A program made the position numbers and the translations under genes. Of a stretch of 64,000 nt of DNA, positions 11,842 through 23,717 are shown in pieces; position 1 is the stretch's first letter, and each line of letters opens with the position of its first letter. Origin of the DNA: Peribolospora baueri (taxonomy: Eukaryota; Basidiomycota; Peribolosporomycetes; Peribolosporales; Peribolosporaceae); the NCBI GenBank assembly GCA_029717555.1, contig JAMDHS010000065.1, positions 56,637-120,636 of the forward strand, in the 5' to 3' direction. The notes beneath the pieces were generated by a model. That model had not been told where the DNA came from, did not search any database, and saw nothing but the letters and a program-made list of their open reading frames with translations.

Positions 11842-13696
11842 TTAGAAGAACTTGCCCGGCGCGACGGGCATCGAAGCGGTCAAGCCGCCGTCGACGGGAA
11901 GGGCTACGCCGTTGACGTAGGAAGCTTGGTCTGAAGGCAGCAAAGCGTGGACGGGACGGGACGAGGCGGGGAGACCAGGTAAGATCAGAATAGAAGAATG
12001 AACGGCATGACGCGCATCCCACTCCGGTTCCGCTCGGTTCGCACTCGTCTGTCTGTCTGTCGGCCCTCGCTGCTTGCTCCAGCCCAATACTCACCCGAAG
12101 CAAGGAAGAGGACGGCGTTGGCGATCTCCTCGCTGATGCCGAACCGTCCCAGAGCGTTGAGCTGGCCCACCTTGGCGAGCGTTCCCCTGGAGCGGGCGGC
12201 GTCAAAGGTGAGCTTGGTCATGCCCGTTTCGATGAGGCCGGGGCACTGTGGAGGACGGGCGTGAGAGAGGATGAAGGACAAGAGCAGTGAGATGGGGTTC
12301 TTCGGTTCGAAGGCCGTCCGCGAAACGAGAGGAGACGGAGACGGGGGAGAAGACGGAAGACGGGTGATAGGCCCATGGATAGACGCGCTCACTACGGCGT
12401 TCACTCGCACGTTGGTGCGGGCTAGTTGGCACGCACTCGTCTGAGCGAGAGAAATGACGCTGACGTACGAAGAAGAAGAAGGGCGGACAGAAGTGGTCGC
12501 AAGGGAGGGTTTCCTTGAGCGATGTGACAGAGAGGCAGAGGGTAGGAAAGGCGTGGAGGTAGAGTACGCTGGCTCACGCTGCTTTTGACGCCGAGTAATC
12601 AACAGAACCGGCTCCTGACCGCAAGCCCGCGACTGAGGAAGGGATAGGAGGCAGACAGAAGAACGGTCCGTTCGCATGTCAGTCAAGAAGGGTTCTGACG
12701 GTCGACATCACGGTACGCGGACTGACCAGAAGCGGTGAGCACGATGCTACCCCCAGATTCAGGCTTATCCTCGCTCGTGACCTGCATGGCGGCAGAGGCA
12801 TACTTCACGGCCAAAAAGCACGAGAGGCTGTTGACGTGGAGGGTATTCTCAAACTCATCGTGGTCGATGTTGCGAAGGACGTTGCCTGTCGCGACGCCTT
12901 TACAAGACGAGGGCGACATAGCGGAGAAATGAACAGGAAAGATGAGAATGACATACGGCTCGGTAGCTACTGCACACATCCCTCTCAGTTCGTACATCGA
13001 GAAAACGAGAGCTCACCGGCATTGGCAAAGAAGACGTCCAACCTTCCTTCTTCCTTGATCGCTCGTTCGCAAATGCCCCTGATCGCGTTGTCGTCTGCCG
13101 CGTCCACGTCTAGCGTCGTCACTTTGACGTCGGGGTACTTGGACTTGATGAACCGCTCGAGATCGGGGAGATTGTCCGGCATCAGGTCAAGGAGATATAG
13201 GTGTCTTGCACCTGCGGGAGAAGAGACGACGAGTTGAGAAGATTGAGGTTCATGCGTGGGTGAGCATGAGTTACACAGAAGCAGCGGGACGTCGCCGTCT
13301 CCTCTTCTCAACTGAAGCCGGCCGACCCCAGCTGACCGGCCAAGACAGGAGATAGGATCCTCACCCTCGTGTGCAAAGAGACGTGCGGTCGCTCGACTGG
13401 GAGGCAAAGCGTAGGAGACAGTGGGTGAGGAACGACATCTCTTCAAGGAGGGGCAGGCGACCCCTCCGTGCCTTCTTCCCTGACCATCCTCTCGGGGGGG
13501 AACGCCAACTCCCAGCCGACGACTAGCTCGCACCGCTCGCTCACCCTATCCCCGTCAAGCTTCCCACCCCCGTCACGACGGCCACCTTTCCCTTCAGCCT
13601 CACGCCTCTGGGCGCCGAGTCGAGGTGGGACTGGATGGCGGCGAGACGCGCCACGGTCCGCTTGAGCGTTTCCGGATTTGGGGAGGAGGGAGCCAT
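11842..13696 (-). CDS. Short-chain dehydrogenase/reductase (classical SDR)
   Basis: Eight exons read on the minus strand: 13696-13545, 13396-13365 (32 nt), 13211-13017, 12897-12727, 12632-12578, 12459-12393, 12245-12095, 11930-11842; about 303 residues, near the upper end for classical SDRs. The cofactor motif TGVGSLTGIG lies at about residues 40-50 after KGKVAVV, the structural NAG motif is present (FFANAG), the catalytic Ser lies in a VLTAS context, and the active site is YSASK. The C-terminal SYVNGVALPVDGG is the usual SDR ending. It should be an NAD(P)(H)-dependent oxidoreductase of a small alcohol or ketone; the substrate cannot be read from the sequence. A neutral N-terminal helix of about 35 residues precedes the Rossmann fold. 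The start is the ATG at 13696, which opens directly into this frame. Confidence 0.88.
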
Positions 13697-14284
13697 GCGG
13701 GCTGGACTGGTCGTGGGCTATAGTGTGCAGGCTGTTGAAGGAGGCGAAGGAGGTCGGCTGGGTGGAGAAGAAGGAGGTGGAGTCAATGGACAAGATGCGG
13801 GAGCGCCCTTGTCGATGATCGCGGGGCTCCTCAGAACGCCGGTTATTTCGGCGTGAAGAGCAGCCGGAGGTGGGCGACGGATGTTGGCTTTGAACGACGA
13901 CGTCGCATTCATCGTCGGTCAACGTCGCTTCTTCTTCACACCCAGTCTTCGCCCCTCGTTCTTTCTCGTCTTATCTGCTTCTCCATCTCAGCCCTGGCGT
14001 CCATTGAAGCGAGCTGACTGAGGCCTGCCGCTCTTCTCACTGCCCTCGGCGACTTCCCACTTTCAAGGGCAAGTCAAGTCGCCCGTCGGACCGTCTCGCT
14101 CTGACCATCTCCGTCTTCTCGCAATGCTCCTCCAGTCTGACCGTACTTGCTTTCATCCTTTTCACTGACCCATATTGTAGCGCGCTTCGCTCGTGTACAC
14201 ATTGTCGCTCCCTTCGCGAAAGAGTCAACCCTGTTCACTTTCCTTCCATCCCTCCTCGGGTAGAAAGCGCTCCTCGACGATCCC
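13697..14284. other. Divergent promoter region (SDR / unknown coiled-coil gene)
   Basis: About 590 bases between two divergently transcribed starts, so it should carry both promoters. No clear TATA box or repeated site was seen, and no gene. Confidence 0.5.
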
Positions 14285-16382
14285 ATGTCGTCTTCTACTC
14301 GCCCCATCATCTCCTTCGGCTCCTCGCGAAGGCCCTTTTTTCCCCGAGCCCAACGGCAGCACCAGCAAGACCTCTCCCGGCCCCGTGAGGCGTCGTCGAA
14401 TGAGCGGGCGGCTGCAGTCGTCGCGCGCCAGACGATGGTGACCACCAGCGTTTACCGCATGCCCGACGGCGACGAGTACGATCTCTCTGGGCTGCTGGGT
14501 CTCCAAGACTCGGGAGGCGCGACGCAGAGGTAAGTCGCATCGTTTTCCCAAGCCGCTCGAGCGTCCCCTCCCAAGATAGGATACTTTACGCTCATAACGT
14601 GCGCCCTCCTCCACGTCGGAAGCGATATCAGCAGGCTTCCCAGCGATGTTTCGCGCAGAGGTGCGTCTCTGGAAGACGGAAGGCCGTTTAACCAGATCTT
14701 GCCCCTCGAAGGTGAAACGGTACGCTCGAGCTCGGGCAAGAGAAAGGCAACGGAGGAAAGCAGCGGCTCGGCGGCGTCTCGTTCATCGAACACGATGGAG
14801 GACGACAAAGTCGGTCAGCAGCCCCAGAGGAAAAAGGCCAGAACCGCCGTCGATTTCCCAGGGCACATGTGGAACTCTTTCCAAACGGCTGATGGTATTC
14901 CGAGCAACTCTAACCCGATGGAAAAGACGAAAAATGTGTTTGTCCCCGTTGAGACGAAGAGAGGTCTAGAGGGCGTAGGCTGGAGCGGCGCCGAGATCAA
15001 GAGCCCTTCCAACCACCCATTCGAGACGGCGTGCAGCGTGGCCGATGTCGGCGTCGAGGAGGACGAGCAGGACGAGGATGAGGGCGTCCTCGGCTCCTCG
15101 GATGACGGATTCGGTAATGCTCCGCCTCTCCTCGGTAATGGCCATCACGACGGCAGTCGGGTCGGCCGGATGGCCACGCCAGCAGGGAAAGAAAGTTTGC
15201 CTGTCCAGGGCCGTCTAAAGGACAGCAGCGAGTTGGTGTTGGAGAGCTTCTTCGGCGACGTCTTCCCGCCGAAGCTGACGCGGGAAGGAGAGCTTCTGCA
15301 TTCCGGCCCGTTTGAAGGACCCTCCGGCGGCACCGTCGAGGAGTTCCCTTGCGGCAGCCCTTACGAGGACTCTTTGCTGTTGAGCGAAGTCGAGCGCGTT
15401 GAGGTGAGTTCGCGCTTGCTCAGCACGACGCTTGGCACGGTATGGGGTGAGGCGCCGTCTTGGGCGCGACAGAAAATGGAATCGGTGAGTAGGTAGACAT
15501 CAAGTCCTGGATTGAGGCGCATATATGCTGATCAGTCCCCTCTTGCTGGTCCTTAGGCATGATGACTCGTATTTTCATGTGCTACGGAAGAGTTTCCGAT
15601 AAGACTTGACTTGATGTCTCACTCCATGTCTTCGCCGCTCGTCCTTTCTAAGCGCTCTACCGAAGGCTACGCCACGGACGACCATCCTTCCCTCCAGCGC
15701 CTTTCCGCTTTCATTTCACAAGTCCGTGATGGGCACGGCGATGAGGCGGATAAAGAAGAGAACCAGCATGAGGCTTCTACGCGCTCGCACTCTCCTTCTC
15801 CCTCGCTCCAGCCTCTTCATCGGGAGTACGCGCCTCAAAGTGGATCTCATACGGCGGAAACGATGACGACGACGCGCTGGACGGCGTGCTCTTTCGAAGA
15901 TTGGGAAGCCGGCGGAGAGGGTGGGTCGGGTGGAGCTCGCTACCGCCTTTCCTCGAAAGGGACAACGTGAGCGACGTTCACGCTCCTTGTTCCTCCTTCT
16001 CGCTTTCGTTCTTTTTCGACTTGTGAATCGACAGAATTGGTGCAGAGGCTGCAGACGGTGGTCGACAAGGTCAAGGAGCACATGAGGTGAGTCGACCCTG
16101 TGTCCATTTTTTCCCTTTCCCGGCTATGTCCATGGCCAGGGCTACCGCTGGCGCGCGCGCAAGTCTAGATCGTACGACAGCATCTAACGGAAAGGCCTCC
16201 ATCTCCCAACTCGTCCGCACGAACCGCCCGCCGTCCTGTCCCTCAGGTCTCACAACCAACGTTATCGCGAGCTCGTCGACTCGCTCTCGGCGCGCGAAGC
16301 GGAGGTGAGCGAGCGAGAGGACATGTTGGGCTGCATCGCGCAGAGGATGCGGAGCGCTTTGAGGAAGGCGATGCAGCCTTGA
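14285..16382 (+). CDS. Unrecognised protein with C-terminal coiled coil
   Basis: Likely five exons: 14285-14529, 14632-15484, 15653-15920, 16035-16086, 16247-16382. Two junctions are ambiguous: the second exon may begin at 14623, and it may end at 15403. Donor 15921 (GTGGGT) is preferred over the stronger GTGAGC at 15967 because only it keeps the helix ELVQRLQTVVDKVKEHM in frame. About 515 residues. The protein has a basic N-terminus, a nuclear-localisation-like KRKATEE and RKKAR, an acidic middle (VEEDEQDEDEG), and a C-terminal helical run ending SEREDMLGCIAQRMRSALRK. I do not recognise the family. The nuclear-type basic motifs and short coiled coil would suit a chromatin or kinetochore-associated factor, but this is inference only. 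Confidence 0.6.
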
Positions 16383-17674
16383 AGGACGGCATGGACGTCG
16401 TCAACACGGTGTTTTTCGGTGGAGGCCGGGGCCGCTCCAAGCAAATAAGCTCTTCTTCCCCCGCCTCCTTTCTTCTCCTTCCCTTTCTGTTTCTCTCTCG
16501 CTCGTTTACCAACACCTCGCTTCCTCTCTCCGGCGGGTACACACGTCCACGCGTGCGTACCACATGTATGTATATACACGCGCAGAGCCTGTTCAAGTTG
16601 AAACGAACCGACGACGCTCGCGCGTGCCTCCCCCCACTTCCGTTCTCCTGTCTTCCCCATGTCCATTCTTCCCCTTGGGATGGGCCGGATTGAAACATGA
16701 CGGTTTTCGCGTTGGATGGCTAGGTTGGTTGGTTTGCCGTCGTCCATTTTTTTTCCGCGTCACGTCAGGACCATGGATGAATGCCAGAAACATCTCTGTC
16801 TGACAATGGCGACGTATGTGCAAAGACGAAAAGAAGGGAAACGTTGTCGTTCCCAAGACAAGCCAAGTCGAGGGAGGGTCAAGGTTGGGAGAGCGGGAGG
16901 AAGGGAAGGGAACGATAGATGGATTGAAGATGGAAACACGAAACTGGAAACATGAGAGACAAGGAAGAAGAGGAGGACGACGGGGAGAGAGGGACGCGAC
17001 GTGACGACGTACGGGCGGGTGAATGGATATGAACGCGATGAGACGAGACTAAACGGGACGGGCGATAAGCGATAGGCGATAGGCGATAGGCGCTAGAGAA
17101 TAGACGATGGGGGAAAAAAGAAAAGTGAGAGGGAGAGTGTGGGTGTGTGTGAAGCGAAACCGAGGCGACTAGCTGAAGAGCTGACGTGGGTGGATGGGAA
17201 GGAAAGCGAGAACGAGGGATCGGGCGGAGCGAAGACGACGGACGGACGGCCGGACTAGGTAGATGCGGCGATCGTGTCCCAGAGCCGATCCGACGGACCC
17301 GTCGAGCAATTCAAGGTGATGAAAATGAAGGAAGGAGGGGGAATCGAACGTGAACAAAGAGAAAGACGTGGAACGGCACGAGGCGAAGGGACGCGGGACG
17401 AGGCGAGCCGAACCGTATCGGATGGAGTGCCCGAAGGAGGGATGAAGAAAAGCCAGCGGCATAAATGCGAGCAGGGAACGGTAACGATAAGAAATCGAGC
17501 TCTGTGTTGTGTCTGTGGAGATCGCAGAAGAGGAACGGGGAGAGGAAGACAATGGAAAGAAAAGGGGTCGACGGCCGAAAGTGCGACGACGAATGGCAGA
17601 TCTGTTCGTCCATCGACGCCAGGCACAAGTTTAAAAAAAGCTGACGACGCCTGTGCCTGCGAGGGCGCCGGCGC
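16383..17674. other. Convergent 3' region between the coiled-coil gene and the Ypk1-like kinase
   Basis: About 1.3 kb between two facing stop codons. It includes GA-rich purine tracts on the plus strand (16815-17000) and a short run of gcgataggcgatagg repeats at 17065-17095. Open frames here are low complexity on both strands. No gene seen; long 3' UTRs or a regulatory RNA are possible. Confidence 0.45.
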
Positions 17675-20272
17675 TCAATCCCGCAGGCTGCCGTCCCCTT
17701 GCATCTCACTGCCGTTGTAGCTGAAGCCGACGAACTGCTCCTGCACGGTCGCAGAGAGCAGGTGAGACTCGTCGACGACCGAGTCGAGCGGCGTCTCGTT
17801 CGTGAACTCTGGGTCGAAGTTGGACGTGTCGATCGCCGAAGCCTGAGCGCGTGAGCGAGCAGCGGCGGAGCGGGAAGGCAGAAAGACCGTTGTCGGTGAG
17901 TGTCAGGCTAGAGTGCCAATGATAACGATTGGTCAAGGACGAGGGTGATACAGCGACGCTCACCACGCTAGGCTTGAAAGGTGGCTGGATCTTCTTCTGG
18001 ATCAACCTGTCCCAGTCGATGTGCTTGGAGAAAAAGGGATGGTTCCGGATGTCCCTCGCACCGCCTGGGCCGCTGCCCAACCGCTGGGCAGGGTCGCGAG
18101 CCAAGAGGCCGGTGAGGATGGAGCGAGCGTCCGGCTGGACCTCGTCGCCGAAGCGGAGCGGGTCCTGGAGGATCTTGCGATACATTTCGTTGACGTCCTC
18201 GGAGTAGAACGGCGGAAGGCCGGTGAGCATCTCATAGAGGAGCACGCCGAGCGTCCACCAGTCCACCGCCTTGGTGTACCCTTGCCCTTGAAGTAGCTCC
18301 GGCGCAAGATACTCGGGGGTGCCGCAGAAAGCTGTTCAAACAGAGGCGAGTGTGTGTACGCGCAAGCGCACGTTAGACACCCGACAAGCGTCAAGTGGCG
18401 AGGGAGTCTCAAAAAGGGTGCGGCAAACGGAATGCTCACTATTGGTGGTCTCCGTCTCCGTCATGTTGAGCTTGCAAAGGCCAAAGTCACACAAGGCGAT
18501 GTGGCCGGTGTAGTCGAGAAGGATGTTTTCCGGCTTGAGGTCACTGCGCGGGGAGAAGCGGAGCCGAAAGGGCGAAGGGCGAACGAAGCCGGTTAGGACG
18601 AAAAAAGGACAAGGAGTCGACTCGAGCCGCAGTAAACTCACCGATAGATGACGTTAAGGTAATGCAAATGCTCGAGAGCGGTTAGCAGCTCGGCGGCATA
18701 GAACCTGGCGCGCTCCTCGTTAAAGCGTCCCTCGCGCTGGAGGTGATGGAAGAGCTCTCCTCCGTTGACAAAGGCGAGGACGAGGTAGAGCTTCTCGGTG
18801 GACTGGAAGGAGAACTTGAGGGGCACGATGAACGGATTGTTGACCTTGGCCAATACGAGCCGCTCGGCCAAGGTGTGGGTGACTTCGGAGCGAGAGACGA
18901 TGTGTGCCTTGCGAATCGTTTTGAGGGCGTAGATTCGGGACGTGTCACGTTTGCGGACTTGCATGACCTACGGGGCCACATCAAAGCATCGGCACATGGA
19001 CATGTCAGCGACCTATCCCTCCGAAAGCCGGAGAAGACGACGACGACGACGATCTCAACTCGCCTTGCCGAAACTGCCCTTGCCGATGACCTTGAGCAGG
19101 TCGAAGGCGTCCATCGTGAGCGACTCGTTCATGTGGCTCTTATAGGACACTTGGATGTGGATCTCGCCGCTGGAACCGCTCAGTGGGACCCAGTCATCGA
19201 ATGTTCGCTGGTGGAAGACGGCGGCAAGGACGAAGAAAGTGATAGCATCAGCGCCGGAACGCACGGGAAGCAGACGAGATCGGGGCTCGACGAGGTACTC
19301 ACCTGGGGATCGAAATCGGGCACAAACTTGATGCCGCCGAGATAAATGTCGCTGACACCCATCACGTCGTCGCCCTGGCTGTCCCTTTGACCGCCGCCAC
19401 CGCCGTTGAGCGCGCCCGGGTTGGACTCTGGTGCGGAGCCGGTGCGGAGGTAGCATTGCAGGGAGAGCTCGGAGGTACGCGAGACGTCGCTGCGGGGAAG
19501 AAGAGAAGGCAAGGCGAATAAGAAAAGTCGGCGCGGCCCAAGTCAAGCGGCGTGGACAAAGAGGAAAAGCATTCGAACGGACGGCAACCGACTCACAAGT
19601 GCGCCTTGTACATCCACACGGGCACCGCCAAGTCGCCGCCCATGGCGTCGATGAGCACCTCGTTCTTGTCGAACTCGAGCACGAGGTACGGGAGCCACCA
19701 ACACTGTCTCCTCTGCAAGCTGCCCCTGTTACCGCCTCTCGCCCCGCTCGCGCTCTGGCCCGCCGCGGAGCCGGGGCTGCCGTTGGCGGAAGTGGGGGAG
19801 CCCGAGCTTCCGGCGCTCTTCGCCAAGCTACCGGTGAGGCCGGTATTGCCCGCATTTGCTGCGAGCGCCTTGGCGATAGCCGCGGGCGTGGCGACGCCAG
19901 GGGGGAGGGCGAGGCCGCGAGCGTCGATGATGCGGACAGTGAGGAGGCCGGAGCGGGCGATGGGAGCACCAGTGGAGGAGGCGAGGACGCTGCTCTTGGT
20001 CGGCGTGGCGGCGCCGCCTGGGGTTGGCGTCGCGGGCGTGGGCGTCTTGGAACGGTCGTCGGCGGTTGCCGTATTGAGGGAGGCGTTGGAGGCGCGGGAA
20101 GAGAGCGGGTTGGCCCCCTTGAGCTCTGGCGAGGCGGTCAAGAAGAGGAAAAAAAGGCAAGTTTTTAGGAGAGCGCCGAGTGAATTGGCCGTCAGCGCCT
20201 GCTCGCATACACGGGAGCAGAGGAAAGAAAGACGAGACAAGTCGACTCACTCTGACCCAATTTCCAAGACAT
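17675..20272 (-). CDS. YPK1: AGC protein kinase of the Ypk1/SGK type
   Basis: Ser/Thr kinase acting downstream of TORC2 and PDK1 in fungi, controlling sphingolipid and membrane homeostasis (family knowledge). Eight exons: 20272-20251, 20125-19597, 19489-19303, 19207-19064, 18967-18642, 18543-18440, 18331-17964, 17842-17675; about 615 residues. The tiny first exon encodes MSWKLGQ, resembling the start of yeast Ypk1. Residues 20-250 are Ala/Gly/Ser rich plus a conserved N-terminal region. The kinase domain starts near residue 279 with VIGKGSFGK, then [22 protein letters not shown], and the activation loop [14 protein letters not shown]. The turn region and the hydrophobic motif [10 protein letters not shown] close the protein. 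The intron after GKGSFGK uses a GC donor (GCGAGT, 19063-19058). The kinase sequence ([20 protein letters not shown]) separates it from PKA and Sch9 types. Confidence 0.95.
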
Positions 20273-22159
20273 CCTCACAAATTATTCGGCGCGGAAGAGG
20301 GGGGGTTAGGATCGGTCGCGAGTCGAAACGAAGAGGGAGATGATAGGTATATGCGCCGACGTTTGCCCAGGAACCGCGGTTGCGAGGAAGGAGCCGGCGT
20401 TGGTTTTGGGCGGCGAAAACGACAACTGGGTCTGAGCCGGCGGGTTTGTGGAGGTGCGAGGGCGGGCAGGCACCAAGGTTGGGGAAGAGGAGAGCGACGG
20501 GGGAGAGGGGATTGAAGAGGGAATGAGCGCGGCAGGATGGGCGCGACACGGCGGGCGAACAAGCAAACGAAACGAGGTCGGGATGGGAGCGACGGACGGA
20601 AGGGAGGAGAAGGACGTACGTACGTAGAGGAGCGAGAGGCGAGGGCCAAGTGTGGACGTGGGTTTGTGAACGCAAGTGGGGCGGCGGAGAGGGTGGGCAA
20701 GAGGGGGATGAGAGAAGGAGGGGAATGGAGATGGAGAGTGGAGGCGGGTGGAGAACGGAAGGCGGTGTTTGCGGGAGGTGGAGGGCGAGGAGATGGGCGA
20801 GCGGTGGGGATGATCGAAGGGGAGGGGGCGGCGTCGGTGGTGGGGACAAGAAAAAGGCGCGGTGGTGGTTGGAAGGAGAGGAGAGTGATGTAAGGAAGAC
20901 TGGGCGAGGTTGGAAGTAGTAGAAGCCGGTGGTGGTGGTTGCGTCTGCCTGGGCTTGGACTGGCTGGTGGTCGGATATAGAAGCGGCGGTTAAGTTTGCT
21001 TGCTATTTCACCACGCTTCGCTTGATGGACGACGGGAGGGAGGGACCGGCTTTTGCGGACCACGCGGCACGGCACGGGCGTCGGCGCGAGGGGATGATGA
21101 GGATGAGGATGGGAGGGCGACAAGAGAGAGAGAACGAGCGAGTGAGAGAGCGAGTTAATGAACGAGAGGGGGTGAAGCGGTTGAGTGATGATGGAAGAGA
21201 GAGCGAGTGAGTGACGACGGACGGCCGACGACGACGACCCGTCCACCCGGCCAGCCAGAGAAGAGAGAGACCGCACAAATCCTCCGCCCGTGCGGAAGAA
21301 AAGGGAGACGCTTGCTTGCTTGCTCGCCTTCGACGACGACGGCGGCGCGGGCCAACCTGTTTGCCCATGTGTAGTATAGGATCCCTTCCACGTAAGTATG
21401 TTCCCCTTCCGCCCTCGGCTCGGCTCGCTAGGCATGGCCAGGCCGAGCGGAACGGCGCGCATTATATGTCGACAGGACGGACAGGCAGGCCTTTGCCATT
21501 CTCATGTCCCTCCCAGTGTGCACATGCTCCCTCCCTTGACGACAGACAGACAGACGACAATCCATACGTCCGTCCGTCCGTATCCAAAGTGACTGCGCCG
21601 GAACATGCGTGCGTGAGTGACAGACAACGCACGCCGAAAGCGCATCCTCCCTCCCATCTTGAACGCCGGCTCATCGTTCAAGCGAGACGAGAGGAGACGA
21701 GACCGAACAAACTCGTCTCGTCTCCTTAGGACGAACGAACGACAAAGGTGACTATAGTATCATATCATTCAAGGCAGCCAGCCGGTGACGAGACGCCGAC
21801 GACGACGACGGAGAGAAATCTTCGACTTGGGACGAACAGACGCGTGGATGTATGAGTATGAATGATGGAACGAATGGGGCGGACACGAAAAACAGTGGAT
21901 TGGATGGATGGATGTCGTGATTCATCGACGTAGGACGATCGATGACCATAGACGCTTTGTCCCCCTCCTCTTCGCCCCCCCGCTCAAACGAGGCCAAAGA
22001 AAGGGACGACGGGCCGGGACAGGGAAGGGAGGCATGCGGCCATAGACGAACGTGAGTCGAGATGATGAGAGCTGGCCTCTTCTCCGTCCGCCCAATGCCC
22101 GTCTACCTTGCACGGGAACAACCGTCCCCGAAGCGCGAGCGCTCTCGCACTCCGACGGC
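20273..22159. other. Upstream region of the Ypk1-like kinase and 3' flank of vma3
   Basis: About 1.9 kb. Both neighbours are on the minus strand, so most of this is the kinase's promoter and leader. On the minus strand it is strongly pyrimidine rich over 20275-21230, as is common for fungal leaders. That composition leaves a 395-codon frame open, but its product is low complexity without any domain. A cgtacgtacgta run lies at 20613-20625. No gene supported. Confidence 0.5.
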
Positions 22160-23717
22160 TTAGCACTGACCACATCCAAGGAGAACGACGGCACGATGCC
22201 GTCAGTGTCGCGCGCTCAAGGCTGACTGAGAAAACATCGAGTCCGACTCACCCCGGGGTGCGCGGAGGCGCGGGTGTTGAGAATGAGGGCGACGATGAGA
22301 CCGTACACTAGAACGGATGGGAAGACGCCAGCGCGGACGGTCAGAAGATATACCCAATCAGTGGCATCGAGCGGGATGGGCAAGAAGAAAAATTGACTCA
22401 CGACCCAAGACTTCGGCGAAAATGAGAATAAGGACCTACGCATACCGGAAAGAGGAGCGCGTCAGCGTCCGCTCAACGCGAACCGCGACACATCGTTTAC
22501 CGACGCGACGTGCCCGCCCATCCTACTTCGTCCACTCACCATTCCGATGAACAATCTCGGCTGCTGCGCCGTGCCCCTAACGCCCGCATCGCCGACGATA
22601 CCGATGGCGAAGCCGGCAGCGAGACCGGCAAGACCGACGGAGAGACCAGCGCCAAGCTGGATGAAGCCCGTGTAGAGCGACATAGGCGACTGCACTGTGG
22701 GCGGCGAAAAGGGTAGAAGGAAGGGTTAGTTCAGATGTTCGCTGACTGAGCCATCCATCACAGCGATGAGGACGGCGGCCGGGGCGAAACTCACAGTCAC
22801 CGCTGATCAACACGCTGACGACGAGACCGTAAATCTGTCCGTTTGAAAAACGTGGGGGAGAGGGCCAATCCAAGCGCATGTCAACGCAAATCCCCAGACA
22901 AGCTCGGACCCAACGGAGTACAGCCCGCCTTCGCAAATCACCCAGCCCGTGCACTTACGGCAATGATACCAGCCATGACGACCGGGATGATGGACTTGAT
23001 GAGCAGGTCGGGGCGGAGGACACCCATGGCCGAGATACCGACGCCGGACTTGGACGTGCCATAGCTGTGGGAATGGCGGAGCAGACGGGAAGCGAGTCGG
23101 GTCAGCCACGGGCACGAGAGACGGATGAGGTTTGAACGGCTATCATCGAACGGCGGAGAGCGCCGACACGGGTGAACGGCTCACCTAGCACCGAGACCTA
23201 TATATCCACGTGAGAGCGCACGGCATGGGTGGAGAGAACGAGGCGAAGAGGAAGGGAGTGCGATTGAGCGACCCGCAAACAGAAGACACCAACACGGCCA
23301 GGCTCAGCGACGGCTGCGCTTCAGAACTGAGATGGACAAACAGGCGCGAACGACTGGTACGCACAGGTGAAGACGATGGCGGCGGTGCAGCCCTAGACGA
23401 GTGGCGAGGAAAGGCGGAAGGAAGAATGGAAGGGGGCCAGGAGCACATGAGGGCAGCGGTGCGGAGACGGGTGTCAGTTTACCATTCGCCACGTCCAGAG
23501 CGGGAACGCTTCTCGCCTCCCTTAACTACGACGTCCACGCCCGCCTTCACGCTCCGCCCTGTTCCCGCTCCACTCCAGTGCGGACCAGAAACGACGTATC
23601 CCTCGTCCACCCCATCGGCCCATCCCGCCGGTTGCTCATCCTCACGAAGACACGCACCATAGCCCCAAAGAAGGGGGAGTAGACCGGGCAAAGGTCAGAG
23701 ATCTGCGAGGACGACAT
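22160..23717 (-). CDS. VMA3: V-ATPase proteolipid subunit c
   Basis: Membrane rotor subunit of the vacuolar H+-ATPase. Nine exons: 23717-23658, 23392-23365 (28 nt), 23197-23185 (13 nt), 23064-22959, 22834-22795, 22694-22540, 22435-22402, 22307-22252, 22165-22160. The 165-residue product has the normal family length. It starts [18 protein letters not shown] and contains [65 protein letters not shown] and LILNTRASA. The proton-carrying glutamate is in IFAEVLG, near residue 142. The last exon adds one Cys before TAA; a C-terminal Cys is also known in yeast Vma3, which supports this splice. Without the last splice the protein would run on through [10 protein letters not shown]. The paralogous subunit c' is the main alternative identity. 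Confidence 0.93.

Noticed and set aside
16283-16382. A further intron in the last exon of the unknown coiled-coil gene (gtgagc to cgcag, 39 nt)
   Set aside because: It would be very short, and reading through keeps a continuous helix (SEREDMLGCIAQRM) in frame.
20275-21462. Long minus-strand open frame (395 codons) upstream of the Ypk1-like kinase
   Set aside because: Product is Ser/Pro/His/Leu low complexity from a pyrimidine-rich leader, with no domain; it overlaps the kinase's probable 5' UTR.
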